DNA of 64,000 nucleotides. It comes from Micromonospora profundi. GTDB lineage: Bacteria > Actinomycetota > Actinomycetes > Mycobacteriales > Micromonosporaceae. This document shows positions 18,339 to 28,464 of this stretch, piece after piece. The stretch's first letter is position 1. Every line of letters starts with the position of its first letter. The DNA is taken from assembly GCF_011927785.1 (NCBI RefSeq), contig NZ_JAATJK010000001.1, forward strand, positions 434,001 to 498,000. The letters are read 5' to 3'. A program made the position numbers and the translations under genes. The notes beneath the pieces are model-generated. The model was not told the DNA's origin and did no database searches. It worked only from the letters and a program-made list of their open reading frames with translations.

Positions 18339-19802
18339 GTGGCGACGTTCGTTGACCGGGTCGTTCTGCATCTGCAGGCCGGTGACGGGGGGCACGGTTG
18401 TGTCTCGATCCACCGTGAGAAGTTCAAGCCGTTCGGAGGCCCGGACGGCGGCAACGGTGGGCACGGCGGCAGCGTGTCGCTGGTGGTCGACCCGCAGGTG
18501 ACAACGCTTCTCGACTTCCACTTCCACCCGCACGTCAAGGCCGACAACGGCAAGGGCGGCGCGGGGTCGAACCGGGACGGGGCCAACGGCCGCAACCTGG
18601 TGCTCAAGGTGCCAAACGGCACTGTGGTGCAGACCACCGACGGCACCGTGCTTGCCGACATGGTCGGTGCGGGCACGACCTTCGAGGTGGCCCGCGGCGG
18701 GCGTGGCGGGCGAGGCAACGCCTCGCTGGCCAACGCCAAGCGCAAGGCGCCGGGCTTCGCCGAGCTGGGTGAGCCCGGTGACCAGCTGGACATCGTGCTG
18801 GAGCTCAAGAGCGTCGCCGACGTGGGCCTCGTGGGCTTCCCGTCGGCCGGTAAGTCGTCGCTGATCTCGGTGATCTCCGCCGCGAAGCCGAAGATCGCCG
18901 ACTACCCGTTCACCACGCTGGTGCCGAACCTCGGCGTGGTCCGGGTGGACAACCACACCTTCACCGTCGCCGACGTGCCGGGTCTGATCCCGGGCGCGGC
19001 CACCGGCAAGGGGCTGGGCCTGGAGTTCCTCCGGCACATCGAGCGTTGCGCGGTGCTTGTGCACGTCATCGACTCGGCGACCCTGGAGCCGGGCCGTGAC
19101 CCGGTCGCCGACATCGACGCCATCGAGGCCGAGCTGAGCCAGTACGGCGGCCTGGCCGACCGGCCGAGGCTGGTGGCCGTCAACAAGGTCGACGTGCCCG
19201 ACGGCCGGGACCTCGCCGAGATCGTGCGCCCCGATCTGGAGGAGCGCGGCTACCGGGTGTTCGAGGTCTCCGCGGCCACCCGTGAGGGGCTCAAGGAGCT
19301 GACGTACGCGATGGCCGACCTGGTCGACGCGGAGCGTAAGGCCGCTCCGCCGGCCGAGCCGACGCGGATCGTGATCCGGCCGATGGCCGTTGACGACGAC
19401 GGCTTCACCATCACGGCCGAAACCGACGGTTCGTTCACCGTCCGTGGCGTCCGGCCGGAGCGGTGGGTCAAGCAGACGAACTTCGACAACGACGAGGCCG
19501 TCGGATACCTGGCGGACCGGCTGGCCCGGCTCGGCGTGGAGGACAAGCTGGCCAAGGCCGGCGCCCAGCCCGGTGACCTGGTGCGGATCGGCGAGCGCGA
19601 GTTCGACTGGCAGCCGACGCTCTACGCCGGCGTGGACTTCGTGCCCGGCAACCGGGGCACCGACGTCCGGCTTGAGGAGAAGTCGAACCGGGCCTCGGCG
19701 GCGGAGCGGCTCGCCGCGCGCAAGGCCCGCCGGGTGCGTTCGGCCGACGAGGTGGGCGCGGACGCGTCCGACGACGAGGACTTCGAGGACGACGCCGAGT
19801 AG
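18339..19802 (+). CDS. obgE: Obg family GTPase
   Basis: GTPase involved in 50S subunit assembly and stress control. The 487-aa protein has the glycine-rich Obg fold (1-158; [26 protein letters not shown]), a Ras-like G domain with G1 [10 protein letters not shown]3 [10 protein letters not shown]4 NKVD, and the actinobacterial C-terminal OCT domain (~345-425; [20 protein letters not shown]) ending in an acidic tail. The GTG at 18339 is preceded by GGAAGGA. The 91-base gap after rpmA has no terminator that I can see, so it is probably in the same transcript. Confidence 0.96.
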   Translation: MATFVDRVVLHLQAGDGGHGCVSIHREKFKPFGGPDGGNGGHGGSVSLVVDPQVTTLLDFHFHPHVKADNGKGGAGSNRDGANGRNLVLKVPNGTVVQTTDGTVLADMVGAGTTFEVARGGRGGRGNASLANAKRKAPGFAELGEPGDQLDIVLELKSVADVGLVGFPSAGKSSLISVISAAKPKIADYPFTTLVPNLGVVRVDNHTFTVADVPGLIPGAATGKGLGLEFLRHIERCAVLVHVIDSATLEPGRDPVADIDAIEAELSQYGGLADRPRLVAVNKVDVPDGRDLAEIVRPDLEERGYRVFEVSAATREGLKELTYAMADLVDAERKAAPPAEPTRIVIRPMAVDDDGFTITAETDGSFTVRGVRPERWVKQTNFDNDEAVGYLADRLARLGVEDKLAKAGAQPGDLVRIGEREFDWQPTLYAGVDFVPGNRGTDVRLEEKSNRASAAERLAARKARRVRSADEVGADASDDEDFEDDAE

Positions 19803-19869
19803 TCCGTGGCCCTCCGTGACGGGGTTGACTTCCGGAAACCTCCGCGAAATCCGCCCCGCCTAACGTTGG

Positions 19870-20322
19870 GTGATGCTGATCGAGTCCCGGCCCTGCACCG
19901 ATCCCGAGATCGCCACCCTGGTCCTCGCCCAGCAGCGTGAGCTGCGGGCGGCCGACGGCGGGCTGGACGGGCAGGTCACCGTCACCCACGACGACATCCG
20001 TTACCTTGCGGTGGTGGCGAACGGCCGGGCCGTCGCCTGCGGCGGCCTCCAGTCGCTCGACGCCACCACGGGTGAGATCAAGAGGATGTACGTCCGGCCG
20101 GCGCACCGGGGGCGGGGGATCGCCCGCCAGTTGCTCGCCGCGCTGGAGGAGTTGGCGTTCCGGCAGGGGCACTCGGTGATCTGCCTGGAGACCGGCACCT
20201 ACCTGCCTGCGGCGCTCGGGTTGTACGCCTCGTGCGGATACGACCGCATCCCTGTGTACGGGGAGTACGTGGGTAACCCGTACAGCGTCTGCTTCTCCAA
20301 GCGGTTGCCGGTCGCGGCCTGA
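19870..20322 (+). CDS. GNAT family N-acetyltransferase
   Basis: Predicted acetyl-CoA-dependent acetyltransferase, about 150 aa. Motif A, which binds acetyl-CoA, is EIKRMYVRPAHRGRGIARQLLAALEE (core R-G-R-G-I-A), followed by ICLETGTYLPAALGLYASCGYDRI and a C-terminal NPYSVCFSKRL. The start may be GTG 19870 or the adjacent ATG 19873; neither has a strong ribosome site. Substrate unknown; GNATs with this ending often act on small amines or amino acids. Confidence 0.88.
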   Translation: MMLIESRPCTDPEIATLVLAQQRELRAADGGLDGQVTVTHDDIRYLAVVANGRAVACGGLQSLDATTGEIKRMYVRPAHRGRGIARQLLAALEELAFRQGHSVICLETGTYLPAALGLYASCGYDRIPVYGEYVGNPYSVCFSKRLPVAA

Positions 20323-20335
20323 CGAGGGACGGGGT

Positions 20336-20998
20336 TCACGCCCCGGTCTCGGCGTGCGCCACTGTGACCGGCTTCGACTCGGGCGAGGCGTGCTGGCGCA
20401 GGACGATGCTCAGCAGGATGAGGGCGCCGACCGCCAGGAACTCGCTCTGCCAGTTCTGCATCGACTGGAACCAGAAGTCGCTGGTGCCGAGGAAGTCCCA
20501 CACCCCGATGGGTGGCGCCCCGCTCTGCAACGCCTGCTCCTTGTTGTAGGCGGCGGTGCCGCCGAGGAGGTGGCCGACGAACGAACCGGCGAAGATCAGC
20601 AGCAGGGCGATGGAGAGGCTGTTGCGGTAGACCACCAGCGGAAGGCCGCCGGTGCGCGCCGGCCAGGGCGACTGCGGGGTGGCCCGGCGCTCGTCGTCCT
20701 CGGGCCGGTCGGTCTGGTCCACAGGCTTCGACTCGGCCGAGCCGCGCTGCACGAGGTACGCGGTGAGCAGCACGTACCCGCCCATCTGGAGGAACTCCGA
20801 CTCCCAGTTCTCGAAGACCGCCTCGACGAAGTGCCCGGTGGTCAGGTATGCCGGCCAGCTCAGCGGCGCGGCGCCGAACTCGGTCAACTCCTCGTTGTGC
20901 GTCTGCCACCCGAAGATGCTCTGCAACAGCAGGAAGACCAGGAACGCCCCCAGCATGGCGACGGCCAGCGCGTTGTCACGTATCCAGCGAGGCACCAT
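20336..20998 (-). CDS. Four-helix membrane protein (DUF6766-like)
   Basis: A 220-aa protein built as two similar halves. Each half has a pair of hydrophobic helices with a short Trp-rich outer segment (NWESEFLQMGGYVLLTAYL and NWQSEFLAVGALILLSIVL). The halves are joined by a charged cytoplasmic loop (SKPVDQTDRPEDDERRATPQ). This looks like an internal duplication. ATG at 20998 with GGAGGT upstream. I recall this family as DUF6766, with no assigned function. Downstream end faces the GNAT gene. Confidence 0.8.
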   Translation of the reverse strand: MVPRWIRDNALAVAMLGAFLVFLLLQSIFGWQTHNEELTEFGAAPLSWPAYLTTGHFVEAVFENWESEFLQMGGYVLLTAYLVQRGSAESKPVDQTDRPEDDERRATPQSPWPARTGGLPLVVYRNSLSIALLLIFAGSFVGHLLGGTAAYNKEQALQSGAPPIGVWDFLGTSDFWFQSMQNWQSEFLAVGALILLSIVLRQHASPESKPVTVAHAETGA

Positions 20999-21069
20999 CG
21001 ACCTCCTTCACGGATCATCACCGCGCTGGTACCCGCGACGGTATGCCCGCGAAACCCCGAATGGGCAGG

Positions 21070-21561
21070 TCAGGGTCGATCGAAGGGGGTGTCCAGCCGC
21101 CCGCCCGTGCCGACCTGGTTGGACAGCAGCAGCCCGAGCGCGATCATGCCGAAGCCGAGCGCGAGGTGCAGCCAGTTGTCGGCGTTGTTGACAGGCAGGA
21201 AGTTCGCGCCGCCGGCCTCGTCGAGCCCTTCGACCACCAGCCCGTACAGCCAGAGGGCGAGGTAGATGGCGCCGCCGCCGGCCAGGAAGAGCCGGGCGCC
21301 GGCGATGCTGCGGGCCAGCACGAGGCCGACCAGCCCGAACAGCAGGTGCACTGCGTTGTGCAGGATCGACACCTGGAACAGCCCGAGCAGCTTGGCCCCC
21401 GAGTGGTGGCCGGCGAACCGCAACTGGCCGTAGTCGGTGGTGATGCCGGGGATGAAGCCGAGGACGCCGATCAGCAGGAAGAGCGCGGCCGCGACAAGCG
21501 CAGCCTGCTGTACCCGGGGCCGTGGCGCGGCAGGTCGACCACCTCGCGCGTCTCGTGCCAT
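21070..21561 (-). CDS. DUF4383-type membrane protein
   Basis: A 163-aa protein with four predicted transmembrane helices (AALVAAALFLLIGVLGFIPG; LLGLFQVSILHNAVHLLFGLVG; ARLFLAGGGAIYLALWLYGLV; NWLHLALGFGMIALGLLLS). The pattern FxHNAVHLxxGxxGL and NxADNWLHxxLGxGM is that of DUF4383 proteins, common in actinobacteria. ATG at 21561 preceded by GGAGGGGGCAGGG. It faces away from the stress-type cluster starting at 21790. Function unknown. Confidence 0.85.
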   Translation of the reverse strand: MARDARGGRPAAPRPRVQQAALVAAALFLLIGVLGFIPGITTDYGQLRFAGHHSGAKLLGLFQVSILHNAVHLLFGLVGLVLARSIAGARLFLAGGGAIYLALWLYGLVVEGLDEAGGANFLPVNNADNWLHLALGFGMIALGLLLSNQVGTGGRLDTPFDRP

Positions 21562-21789
21562 CCCTGCCCCCTCCGTGGATCCGCCGGCCCCGCGAATGTC
21601 GCTGTCCGTGTCGGCGACGTTACGCAGCCCGACGATCCTCCATTTTGAAGTCGACAGGGGCCTCTCCGCAGAGAAATGCGCGAAGAGGTATGGAAGCGGA
21701 ATCGCAGGGTAGGTCAATTGTCGGCGGCCACGGCGAGACTGCCGCATCCCCCAGCACACCGCGACGACTTTCCGAGCGGAAGGGAAATC

Positions 21790-22695
21790 ATGACTTACGA
21801 TCTTTCACCTACCACTTCTTCGACGTACCCGCAGGAGTCCACCAACGGCGGAGGCGTTCGCGAGCAGGCCCGCCAGGTCGGGTCCGAGGCGGCGCACGCC
21901 GGTGGCGCGGTCGCCCAGACCGCCAAGGAGCAGGGCACCGAGGTCGGCCGCGAGGCGGCCCGGCAGGCCCGCAACCTGTACGGCGAGGCGCGTACCCAGC
22001 TCGCCGGCCAGACCGCCGAGCAGCAGCGGCGCGCCGCCGGTGGGCTGCGCTCGATCGCCGACGAGATGCGGTCGATGGCCGAGCAGGGTGGCCAGGCCGG
22101 CCCGGTCAGCGAGCTGACCCGCCAGGCCGCCGACCGGGTGCACGGCGTGGCCGGGTGGCTCGAGGAGCGCGAGCCCGGCGACCTGATCAACGAGGTACGC
22201 GACTACGCGCGGCGCAACCCGGGCACCTTCCTGGTCGGCGCGGCCGTCCTCGGTGTGCTGGCCGGCCGTCTGACCCGTGGCATCTCGGCGGGTAATGACG
22301 ACACCGGCAACGGCTCCGCCTCCTACCGGGGCGCCGGGGCGTACGACCCGGAGCAGACCGCTGTGATCCCGACGCCGCCGCCGGCACCTCGCCCCGCCCC
22401 GAACGCCGCCCCGGCGGGTGGCTACCTCGACCCGACCCCGGGCACGTACAGCGAGCCGACCTCCGGTGGCTACACCGACCCCACGCCGGGTGGCTACACC
22501 GACCCGACGCCGGGTGGCTACACCGACCCCACGCCGGGTGGCTACAGCGACCCGACGCCGGGCGGCTACACCGACCCCGCCCCGGGCCGGGCCGGCAGCT
22601 ACTCGGAGCCGACCAGCACCGGGCAGCCGCTGCCGCCGGTGACCGAGACCGACCCGCTGCCGGGCGTGCCGTCGAGCGGCAGCCCTCGCCCGTGA
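21790..22695 (+). CDS. Apolipoprotein-like helical protein with GGYTDPTP repeats
   Basis: A 301-aa protein. Residues ~22-130 form amphipathic helices (AAHAGGAVAQTAKEQGTEVG) like those in stress-related late-embryogenesis or apolipoprotein-like proteins. One hydrophobic segment follows at ~147-165 (NPGTFLVGAAVLGVLAGRLT). The tail (~205-301) is built from repeats GGYTDPTP, seven or so copies encoded by 24-bp units, ending in Pro/Ser. ATG at 21790 with AAGGGA upstream. It leads a three-gene cluster with the Holin-X and DUF3618 genes, which commonly occur together in actinobacteria. Probably a membrane-associated envelope or stress protein; the exact role is unknown. Confidence 0.8.
   Translation: MTYDLSPTTSSTYPQESTNGGGVREQARQVGSEAAHAGGAVAQTAKEQGTEVGREAARQARNLYGEARTQLAGQTAEQQRRAAGGLRSIADEMRSMAEQGGQAGPVSELTRQAADRVHGVAGWLEEREPGDLINEVRDYARRNPGTFLVGAAVLGVLAGRLTRGISAGNDDTGNGSASYRGAGAYDPEQTAVIPTPPPAPRPAPNAAPAGGYLDPTPGTYSEPTSGGYTDPTPGGYTDPTPGGYTDPTPGGYSDPTPGGYTDPAPGRAGSYSEPTSTGQPLPPVTETDPLPGVPSSGSPRP
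22422..22590 (+). repeat. 24-bp tandem repeats encoding GGYTDPTP
   Basis: About seven in-frame 24-base units based on GGTGGCTACACCGACCCCAC lie in the 3' part of the 21790 gene. The middle three are nearly identical, which suggests recent slippage. Confidence 0.8.
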
Positions 22696-22726
22696 CCCAC
22701 CGAGATCTCCGAAGGGAGGCGACGGC

Positions 22727-23194
22727 ATGACCATGCCGACGCAGGGGTCCGGACTGGACTCCGGTTACCGCCCCGACGCGGGTGCCCCGCACACAGCGGC
22801 GGAGGTGAAGGGCAGCTCGCTCGGTGACCTGATGCGTCAGGTCACCACCGACCTGTCGACCCTCATGCGCCAGGAGGTCGAGCTGGCCAAGGCCGAGATC
22901 CGCCAGGAGGGCAAGAAGGCAGGCAAGGCCGCCGGGCTCTTCGGTGGCGCGGGCTTCGGCGGCTACATGGTGGCGCTCTTCGTGTCCATCGCCGTGTGGC
23001 AGTTCCTGGACAACGTCATGGACTCCGGACTGGCCGCGCTGATCGTGGCCGTGATCTGGGCCGTTGTCGCCGCCGTCCTGTACTCCAAGGCCAAGCAGAA
23101 CGCCCAGCACGTACGCGGGCTCAAGCAGACAAACGACAGCGTGCAGCGGATTCCCGACGCGCTCAAGCCCCACCCGGAGGGAGTCACCCGATGA
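22727..23194 (+). CDS. Holin-X family membrane protein (phage holin superfamily III-like)
   Basis: A 155-aa protein with an amphipathic N-terminal helix (SLGDLMRQVTTDLSTLMRQEVELAKAEI) and two transmembrane helices at ~70-92 and ~99-118 with a short loop. This is the arrangement of actinobacterial Holin-X / DUF1469 proteins. Despite the name, these chromosomal proteins are not phage holins; a role in envelope stress is suspected. ATG at 22727 follows GAAGGGAGG. Its stop overlaps the start of the DUF3618 gene by four bases. Confidence 0.88.
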   Translation: MTMPTQGSGLDSGYRPDAGAPHTAAEVKGSSLGDLMRQVTTDLSTLMRQEVELAKAEIRQEGKKAGKAAGLFGGAGFGGYMVALFVSIAVWQFLDNVMDSGLAALIVAVIWAVVAAVLYSKAKQNAQHVRGLKQTNDSVQRIPDALKPHPEGVTR

Positions 23195-23832
23195 GCACCG
23201 ACCCCGACCAGATCCGCCGGGAGATCGAAGCCACCCGCAACAGCCTCAGCTCCGATGTGGACGCGCTCGCGTACAAGGTCAGCCCCAGCCGCATCGTCGA
23301 CGACCGCAAGCAGCGGGCCCGCTCCGCTCTGCAGAATGTGAGGGACAAGGTCATGGGAACCGCTTCCGACCTCGGCCACGGCACCGGCCACGCCGCCCAC
23401 TCGGTGGGCGACCGCGCCTCGTCGGCGGCCTCCAGCGTCAGCGACGCCGCGCACTCGGCGGCCTCCTCGGTCAGCGACGCCGCGCACAGCGCGCCCCGGG
23501 TGATCCGGCAGAAGTCCCAGGGCAACCCGCTGGCCGCCGGCCTCATCGCGTTCGGCGTCGGCTGGCTGGCCTCCTCGCTGATCCCGGCCTCCCGTCGCGA
23601 GCAGCAGGCCGCGACGCAGGTCAAGGAGAAGGTCAGCGAGCACAGCGGAGCGGTGAAGGAGAAGCTGGGCGAGGTGGCCAGCGACCTCAAGAACGAGCTG
23701 CGCGAGCCCGCCCAGCACGCCGCGGACTCGGTGCGGTCCACCGCACAGGACGCCGTGCACACGGTCAAGGACGACGGCAGGTCCGCCGCGCACGACGTCA
23801 AGGACCACGCCCAGCAGGCCGCCAGCAGGTAA
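23191..23832 (+). CDS. DUF3618 protein
   Basis: A 213-aa protein. The N-terminus DPDQIRREIEATRNSLSSDVDALAYKVSPSRIVDDRK is the DUF3618 signature. An Ala/Ser-rich helical repeat region follows (SSAASSVSDAAHSAASSVSD), one hydrophobic helix at ~110-130 (NPLAAGLIAFGVGWLASSLI), then a Lys/Glu-rich coiled-coil-like tail. ATG at 23191 overlaps the stop of the previous gene (ATGA), so translation is coupled. Probably works with the Holin-X protein at the membrane; function not established. Confidence 0.88.
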   Translation: MSTDPDQIRREIEATRNSLSSDVDALAYKVSPSRIVDDRKQRARSALQNVRDKVMGTASDLGHGTGHAAHSVGDRASSAASSVSDAAHSAASSVSDAAHSAPRVIRQKSQGNPLAAGLIAFGVGWLASSLIPASRREQQAATQVKEKVSEHSGAVKEKLGEVASDLKNELREPAQHAADSVRSTAQDAVHTVKDDGRSAAHDVKDHAQQAASR

Positions 23833-23866
23833 GCCCTTGACCTCACCCGCACCATCGCAACCCCCG

Positions 23867-23901
23867 AAAAGCTCGCGGCACCTCGGTGACCGCGAGCTTT
23901 T
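23867..23901 (+). terminator. Intrinsic terminator after DUF3618 gene
   Basis: AAAAGCTCGCGG at 23867-23878 pairs with CCGCGAGCTTTT at 23890-23901 around an 11-base loop. The right arm ends in four T residues, a classical intrinsic terminator. Confidence 0.85.
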
Positions 23902-23921
23902 CGCGCGCACCGCGCCGCGTA

Positions 23922-24003
23922 CCCCCGCGATCTTGCAGTTTCGGTCTAGCTTTTGCGCGCTTGAGGCAGATTTGTTCGGGCAGGAACTGCAAGATCGCGG
24001 GGG
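23922..24003. repeat. 19-bp perfect inverted repeat around a lower-GC 44-bp centre
   Basis: CCCCCGCGATCTTGCAGTT at 23922-23940 is perfectly inverted at 23985-24003. The 44-base centre contains TTTTGCGCGCTTGAGGC and is lower in GC than its surroundings. No gene fits. It may be a REP- or MITE-like dispersed element or a long terminator shared by the convergent genes. Confidence 0.75.
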
Positions 24004-24038
24004 AGGGGGAGCGCGCGCGAGGGCCGGTGGGGAGCGGG

Positions 24039-24990
24039 TTAGCGGAGGTGTTTTTGTAGGGCTCGGACGGTGTGGGCGGCGTGCCGGATGCGGGTGCCGG
24101 CGTAGGGGACGCCCCCGAACAGGAGTCGCTGGCCTACCGCCAGCCAGCCGCACACCCCGCGCTCCAGCAGCCAGATCGGCGCCGCCAACGCGGTGGCCGC
24201 CGGGAAGACCGCACCGCCGCCGGCACGCCGACGACCCACCTCGGCCAGGGCGACGACGCCGGCCGCCGCGCCGAGCAGCGGCCCCGGCCTGCGAGCCGCG
24301 ACAGCCGCGGCCAGCGCCGGCAGGACCGCGAGCGCGGTCAGCAGGCGGGCCGGCTGGGCCAGGTCGTCGTACGCCTGGCGGACCCGCTGGCCGCGGAAAT
24401 GCGCGGCGTCCGGCGGCAGCCGGCGTACGTACAGCCAGGCTGGTGCGGCCTCCGTTCCGCCGTACGCGCGCACGGTGCGGATCAGCTCTAGGTTCTCGAA
24501 GAGCACGTCGGGGTCGTACCCGCCCATGCCGAGGAAGGTGCTGCGGCGCACCGCCAGGGTGCCCGGGTAGTCCGTGCCGAGTGCCCGGTTGAGCAGCGTC
24601 CGGCCGGTGTCCCACCAGGCGTGCCAGGGCAGCGGGGCGAAGTAGTTCTGCGGGCGTACCAGGTCGACCCGGGCGAGCCGCGGCGACGCCGGTGAGGACC
24701 CCGAGCACCTTGCCGTTCGCCCCGCGCAGGGCGGGATCGGGCGGGAGGTGCCGGACCAGTCCCCGCCACGCCTCGGCGTGGCGGGCGAAGAGGGCCGGTG
24801 CGGAGCCGTCGACCACGAGCACCTCGACCCGCGCGGCCAGCCAGCGCAGGTAGCCCGTCAGCTCGGTCAGGCCGATGTCGGAATGCCAGCGCAGCGGCAG
24901 GACGTACGCCATCGGTAGTCGGACCGGCGACGTGCCGGCGCCCTGGCGTCGGAGGTCGGGCCGGCGGTGCTCGCTGGCGTCGACGGACAA
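24039..24990 (-). pseudogene. Broken family 2 glycosyltransferase
   Basis: Two pieces of one glycosyltransferase lie in different frames. From a TTG at 24990 (AGGAGA six bases upstream) the N-terminal piece reads MAYVLPLRWHSDIGLTELTG ... GANGKVLGVLTGVAAA to about 24680. The sequence then continues in another frame as ARVDLVRPQNYFAPLPWHAW ... STFLGMGGYDPDVLFENLEL and a C-terminal membrane region to 24039. Intact relatives, as I recall them, have about 20-30 residues at the join, with the metal-binding acidic motif (DDDVRY type). So a deletion not divisible by three appears to have removed the catalytic site and shifted the frame. Probably inactive. Confidence 0.7.
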
Positions 24991-25147
24991 CGGTGTCTCC
25001 TGGTCGAGGTAGTGGTTGACGGCCGCCCGCAGCATCTGCCCGCTCAACGGGCGATCAAACCGGCGTGTCGTTTCGACGGGTCGGCTCGGGGTAGCGCTGC
25101 CCGGGAAGGGCTGTCCATTCCCCGGACGTCCGGGTGGAGGAGACGAC

Positions 25148-25782
25148 ATGACCAACAACGGAACGAGGTGGACGCTGCTCGGTGTCACCGCGGTGACCGC
25201 CGTCGGTGTCGGTCGGGCGGTCGCCCGCCGTCGGCGTCGGCACCAGCCCGACCGGCAGAACGGCTGGTACGTCGTGCGCCGCGCGGTGACAGTGGACCGG
25301 CCCCGGGACGCGGTGATCGGGTTCTGGACCGACAGGGAACGGCTGGACCACGCGCTGGCCGAGTGGGCCACCTTGGAACAGCTCGACGAGCGGCGCTGGC
25401 GGTGCGTGGCCCGCGACAGGAACGGCGGCGACGCCGAGTGGCGGGCGGAGATCACCGTCGACGGGCCGGGCGCGCTGCGCTGGCAGGTCGAGGACGGGCC
25501 GGTGCCGCAGCACGGGCGGGTCGAGCTGACCGAGGCCCCGCAGGGCCGGGGCACGGAGATCCGGGCCGAGCTGCGCTACCGCTCCGGGCCGCTGCGGCGG
25601 ATGTTCGGCCTGGCCAGCGGCCACGAACCGGACCTGGCGCTGCGCGACACCCTGCGCCGGGTGAAGGCGCTCGTCGAGTGCGGCCAGGTGATCGACACCC
25701 GACGCGACCCGTCCGGTCGGAGTGCTGCCCAGGAAAGGGCGACCGACCGGATGCGGGAGAAGCTGATGACGGGAGGACGGGC

Positions 25783-25786
<4 letters not shown>
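25148..25786 (+). CDS. SRPBCC-fold membrane-anchored protein (cyclase/dehydrase-like)
   Basis: A 212-aa protein with an N-terminal hydrophobic anchor (WTLLGVTAVTAVGVGRAVA), an Arg-rich stop-transfer run, and a START/SRPBCC-like domain at ~45-160 (AVTVDRPRDAVIGFWTDRER; GRVELTEAPQGRGTEIRAEL). A helical end with a typical LRRVKALVECGQVIDT follows. ATG at 25148 preceded by GGAGGAGACGAC. Its stop overlaps the start of the alcohol dehydrogenase gene (GTGA); this pair is frequent in actinobacteria. It may bind a hydrophobic ligand for the dehydrogenase; that is inferred. Confidence 0.85.
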
Positions 25787-26948
<1,162 letters not shown>

Positions 26949-26952
<4 letters not shown>

Positions 26953-27022
26953 CCTTTGCCCGTACCCTCGCCCCGTCGGTCTGGTTCCTGACCGGCGGGG
27001 CGAGGGTACGGGCAAAGGTCAG
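26949..27022. terminator. 27-bp perfect stem-loop shared by two convergent genes
   Basis: The arm at 26949-26975, beginning CTGACCTTTGCCCGTACC, pairs perfectly with 26996-27022 around a 20-base loop. The stop codons of the dehydrogenase (26950-26952) and of the P450 (27021-27019) both lie within the stem, in equivalent positions. A bidirectional terminator. Confidence 0.88.
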
Positions 27023-28266
27023 ATGGTCCGACGGACGGCTGTGAGGGTCATGCCGCTCGGTGGCAGGCAGGGCATCTGCCGCAGGTCCAGGGTCAGGTCC
27101 TGCGGCGGCACGTCGTAGGCCATGGCGCTCGTCAGGTTGGTGACCGCCCGCTTCATCAGGTCGATGGTGATCCACTCGCCGGCGCAGCGGTGCCCGGTGA
27201 AGAACTCCCCGCCGCCCTGTGGGATCAGCTCGAACGGGTCCACCCGACGGCCGGCGAACCGCTCCGGGCGGAACAGCTCCGGCTCGGGCCAGAGTGTCGG
27301 GTGGTGGTTGGTGCCGTAGAGGTCGAGGAGCACCCGCCGCCCCCGGGGGAAGTGGTGACCCTCCCAGTCGAAGGAGCGCCGGACCCGCGCGGCAGCCGAG
27401 GGGAAGAACGGGTAGTAGCGGCGTACCTCCTGGACGAACTGCCCGGTGGCCTCGTCGCTGTCGCGGACCCGCTGCCGCCAGGCGGGATGGTCGTGCAGGG
27501 CGAGTGCCGCGAAGGTGACGTACCGGTCCACGGCGACCACTGGTCGCAGCACGTTGAGCAGCTCGACAGCGGCGATCCGGCGGGGGAGCAGCGAGCCCTG
27601 GGCGTCGCGGTGCTCGGCGATCACCTGTAGCGCGCTGCCGGGCGGCGCCTGATGGGTGCCCACCCGTGCCCGCTCGATGAGGTCGCCGATCCAGCGTTCG
27701 GCCCGGCGGCGGGCGAGCAGCCCTCGCCAGTGCCGGGGGCCGGCTACCGCCGGCCCTTCGATCATGGCGTGCAGCTCGACGGTCCGGCTGTCGACCTGCG
27801 AAGTGGACAGCGGCACCCCGGCCCAGGCGCAGACCACCCGGGTCAGCAGTCGACCCATCTCGTCGTAGAGCCGCACCGGCCCGGCGGCCTCCCAGGCGGC
27901 GATCCGGGTCCGCCACTCGTCGTCGAAGAGCTGCCCGAGGCGCCGGATGTTGTCCGGCGTCATGATCGACATGAACATCGCCTTGCGGTCGGCGTGCGCC
28001 GGGCCGTCCAGCCCTTGCACCCCGCCCCGGCCGGTGAGCGTGCGCTGCACCCGCAGGGGCATCGCGTTGCGCCGCTGGAAGCGCTCGGGGTCGTAGAACA
28101 GCGCCGCCGCCGACCTGCCGCGCAGGCAGATTGTCGGTGTCAGCAGGATCCGGGTCTGGAAGGCGTCGCTGCCGTACCTGTCGCAGCGCTCACCGATGAA
28201 CCGGTACCCGGAGCGCAGGAGCGCGAGGGTGCTGTCCGGGCTGCGGTCGACCGGCAGGGCCGCCAT
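27019..28266 (-). CDS. Cytochrome P450 of the CYP152 (fatty-acid peroxygenase) type
   Basis: A 415-aa heme protein. The heme-binding loop is PQGGGEFFTGHRCAGEWIT with the Cys ligand near residue 365. ExxR-type helix K is QEVRRYYPFFPSAAARVRR. The I helix reads LLNVLRPVVAVDRYVTFAAL, with Arg-Pro where ordinary P450s have the acid-alcohol pair. That substitution is diagnostic of CYP152 peroxygenases, which use H2O2 and the substrate carboxylate to hydroxylate or decarboxylate fatty acids without a redox partner. ATG at 28266 with GAGGAGA upstream. Substrate and position of attack are not predictable here. Confidence 0.9.
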   Translation of the reverse strand: MAALPVDRSPDSTLALLRSGYRFIGERCDRYGSDAFQTRILLTPTICLRGRSAAALFYDPERFQRRNAMPLRVQRTLTGRGGVQGLDGPAHADRKAMFMSIMTPDNIRRLGQLFDDEWRTRIAAWEAAGPVRLYDEMGRLLTRVVCAWAGVPLSTSQVDSRTVELHAMIEGPAVAGPRHWRGLLARRRAERWIGDLIERARVGTHQAPPGSALQVIAEHRDAQGSLLPRRIAAVELLNVLRPVVAVDRYVTFAALALHDHPAWRQRVRDSDEATGQFVQEVRRYYPFFPSAAARVRRSFDWEGHHFPRGRRVLLDLYGTNHHPTLWPEPELFRPERFAGRRVDPFELIPQGGGEFFTGHRCAGEWITIDLMKRAVTNLTSAMAYDVPPQDLTLDLRQMPCLPPSGMTLTAVRRTI

Positions 28267-28464
28267 CGGTGTCTCCTCACGCGCTGGTGACGGCCGTCGA
28301 CCACCGGCCGCCTTCGCGTCGTGACTACCCCGGTCACCGCCGCTGAATCACGCCGACCGGTGTGCCCGCTGGCCCCTCCCAGGAACGGCGGAACCTGGTT
28401 GGCTTGCTGGTGAGGCCGCCGCCTGCCGGCGGGCCTCAAAGGCCACGGCCACGGGGAGGGCGCG

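Noticed and set aside
22727..23194. Phage holin
   Set aside because: Chromosomal Holin-X/DUF1469 proteins next to DUF3618 are a normal actinobacterial cluster; no lysis genes nearby.
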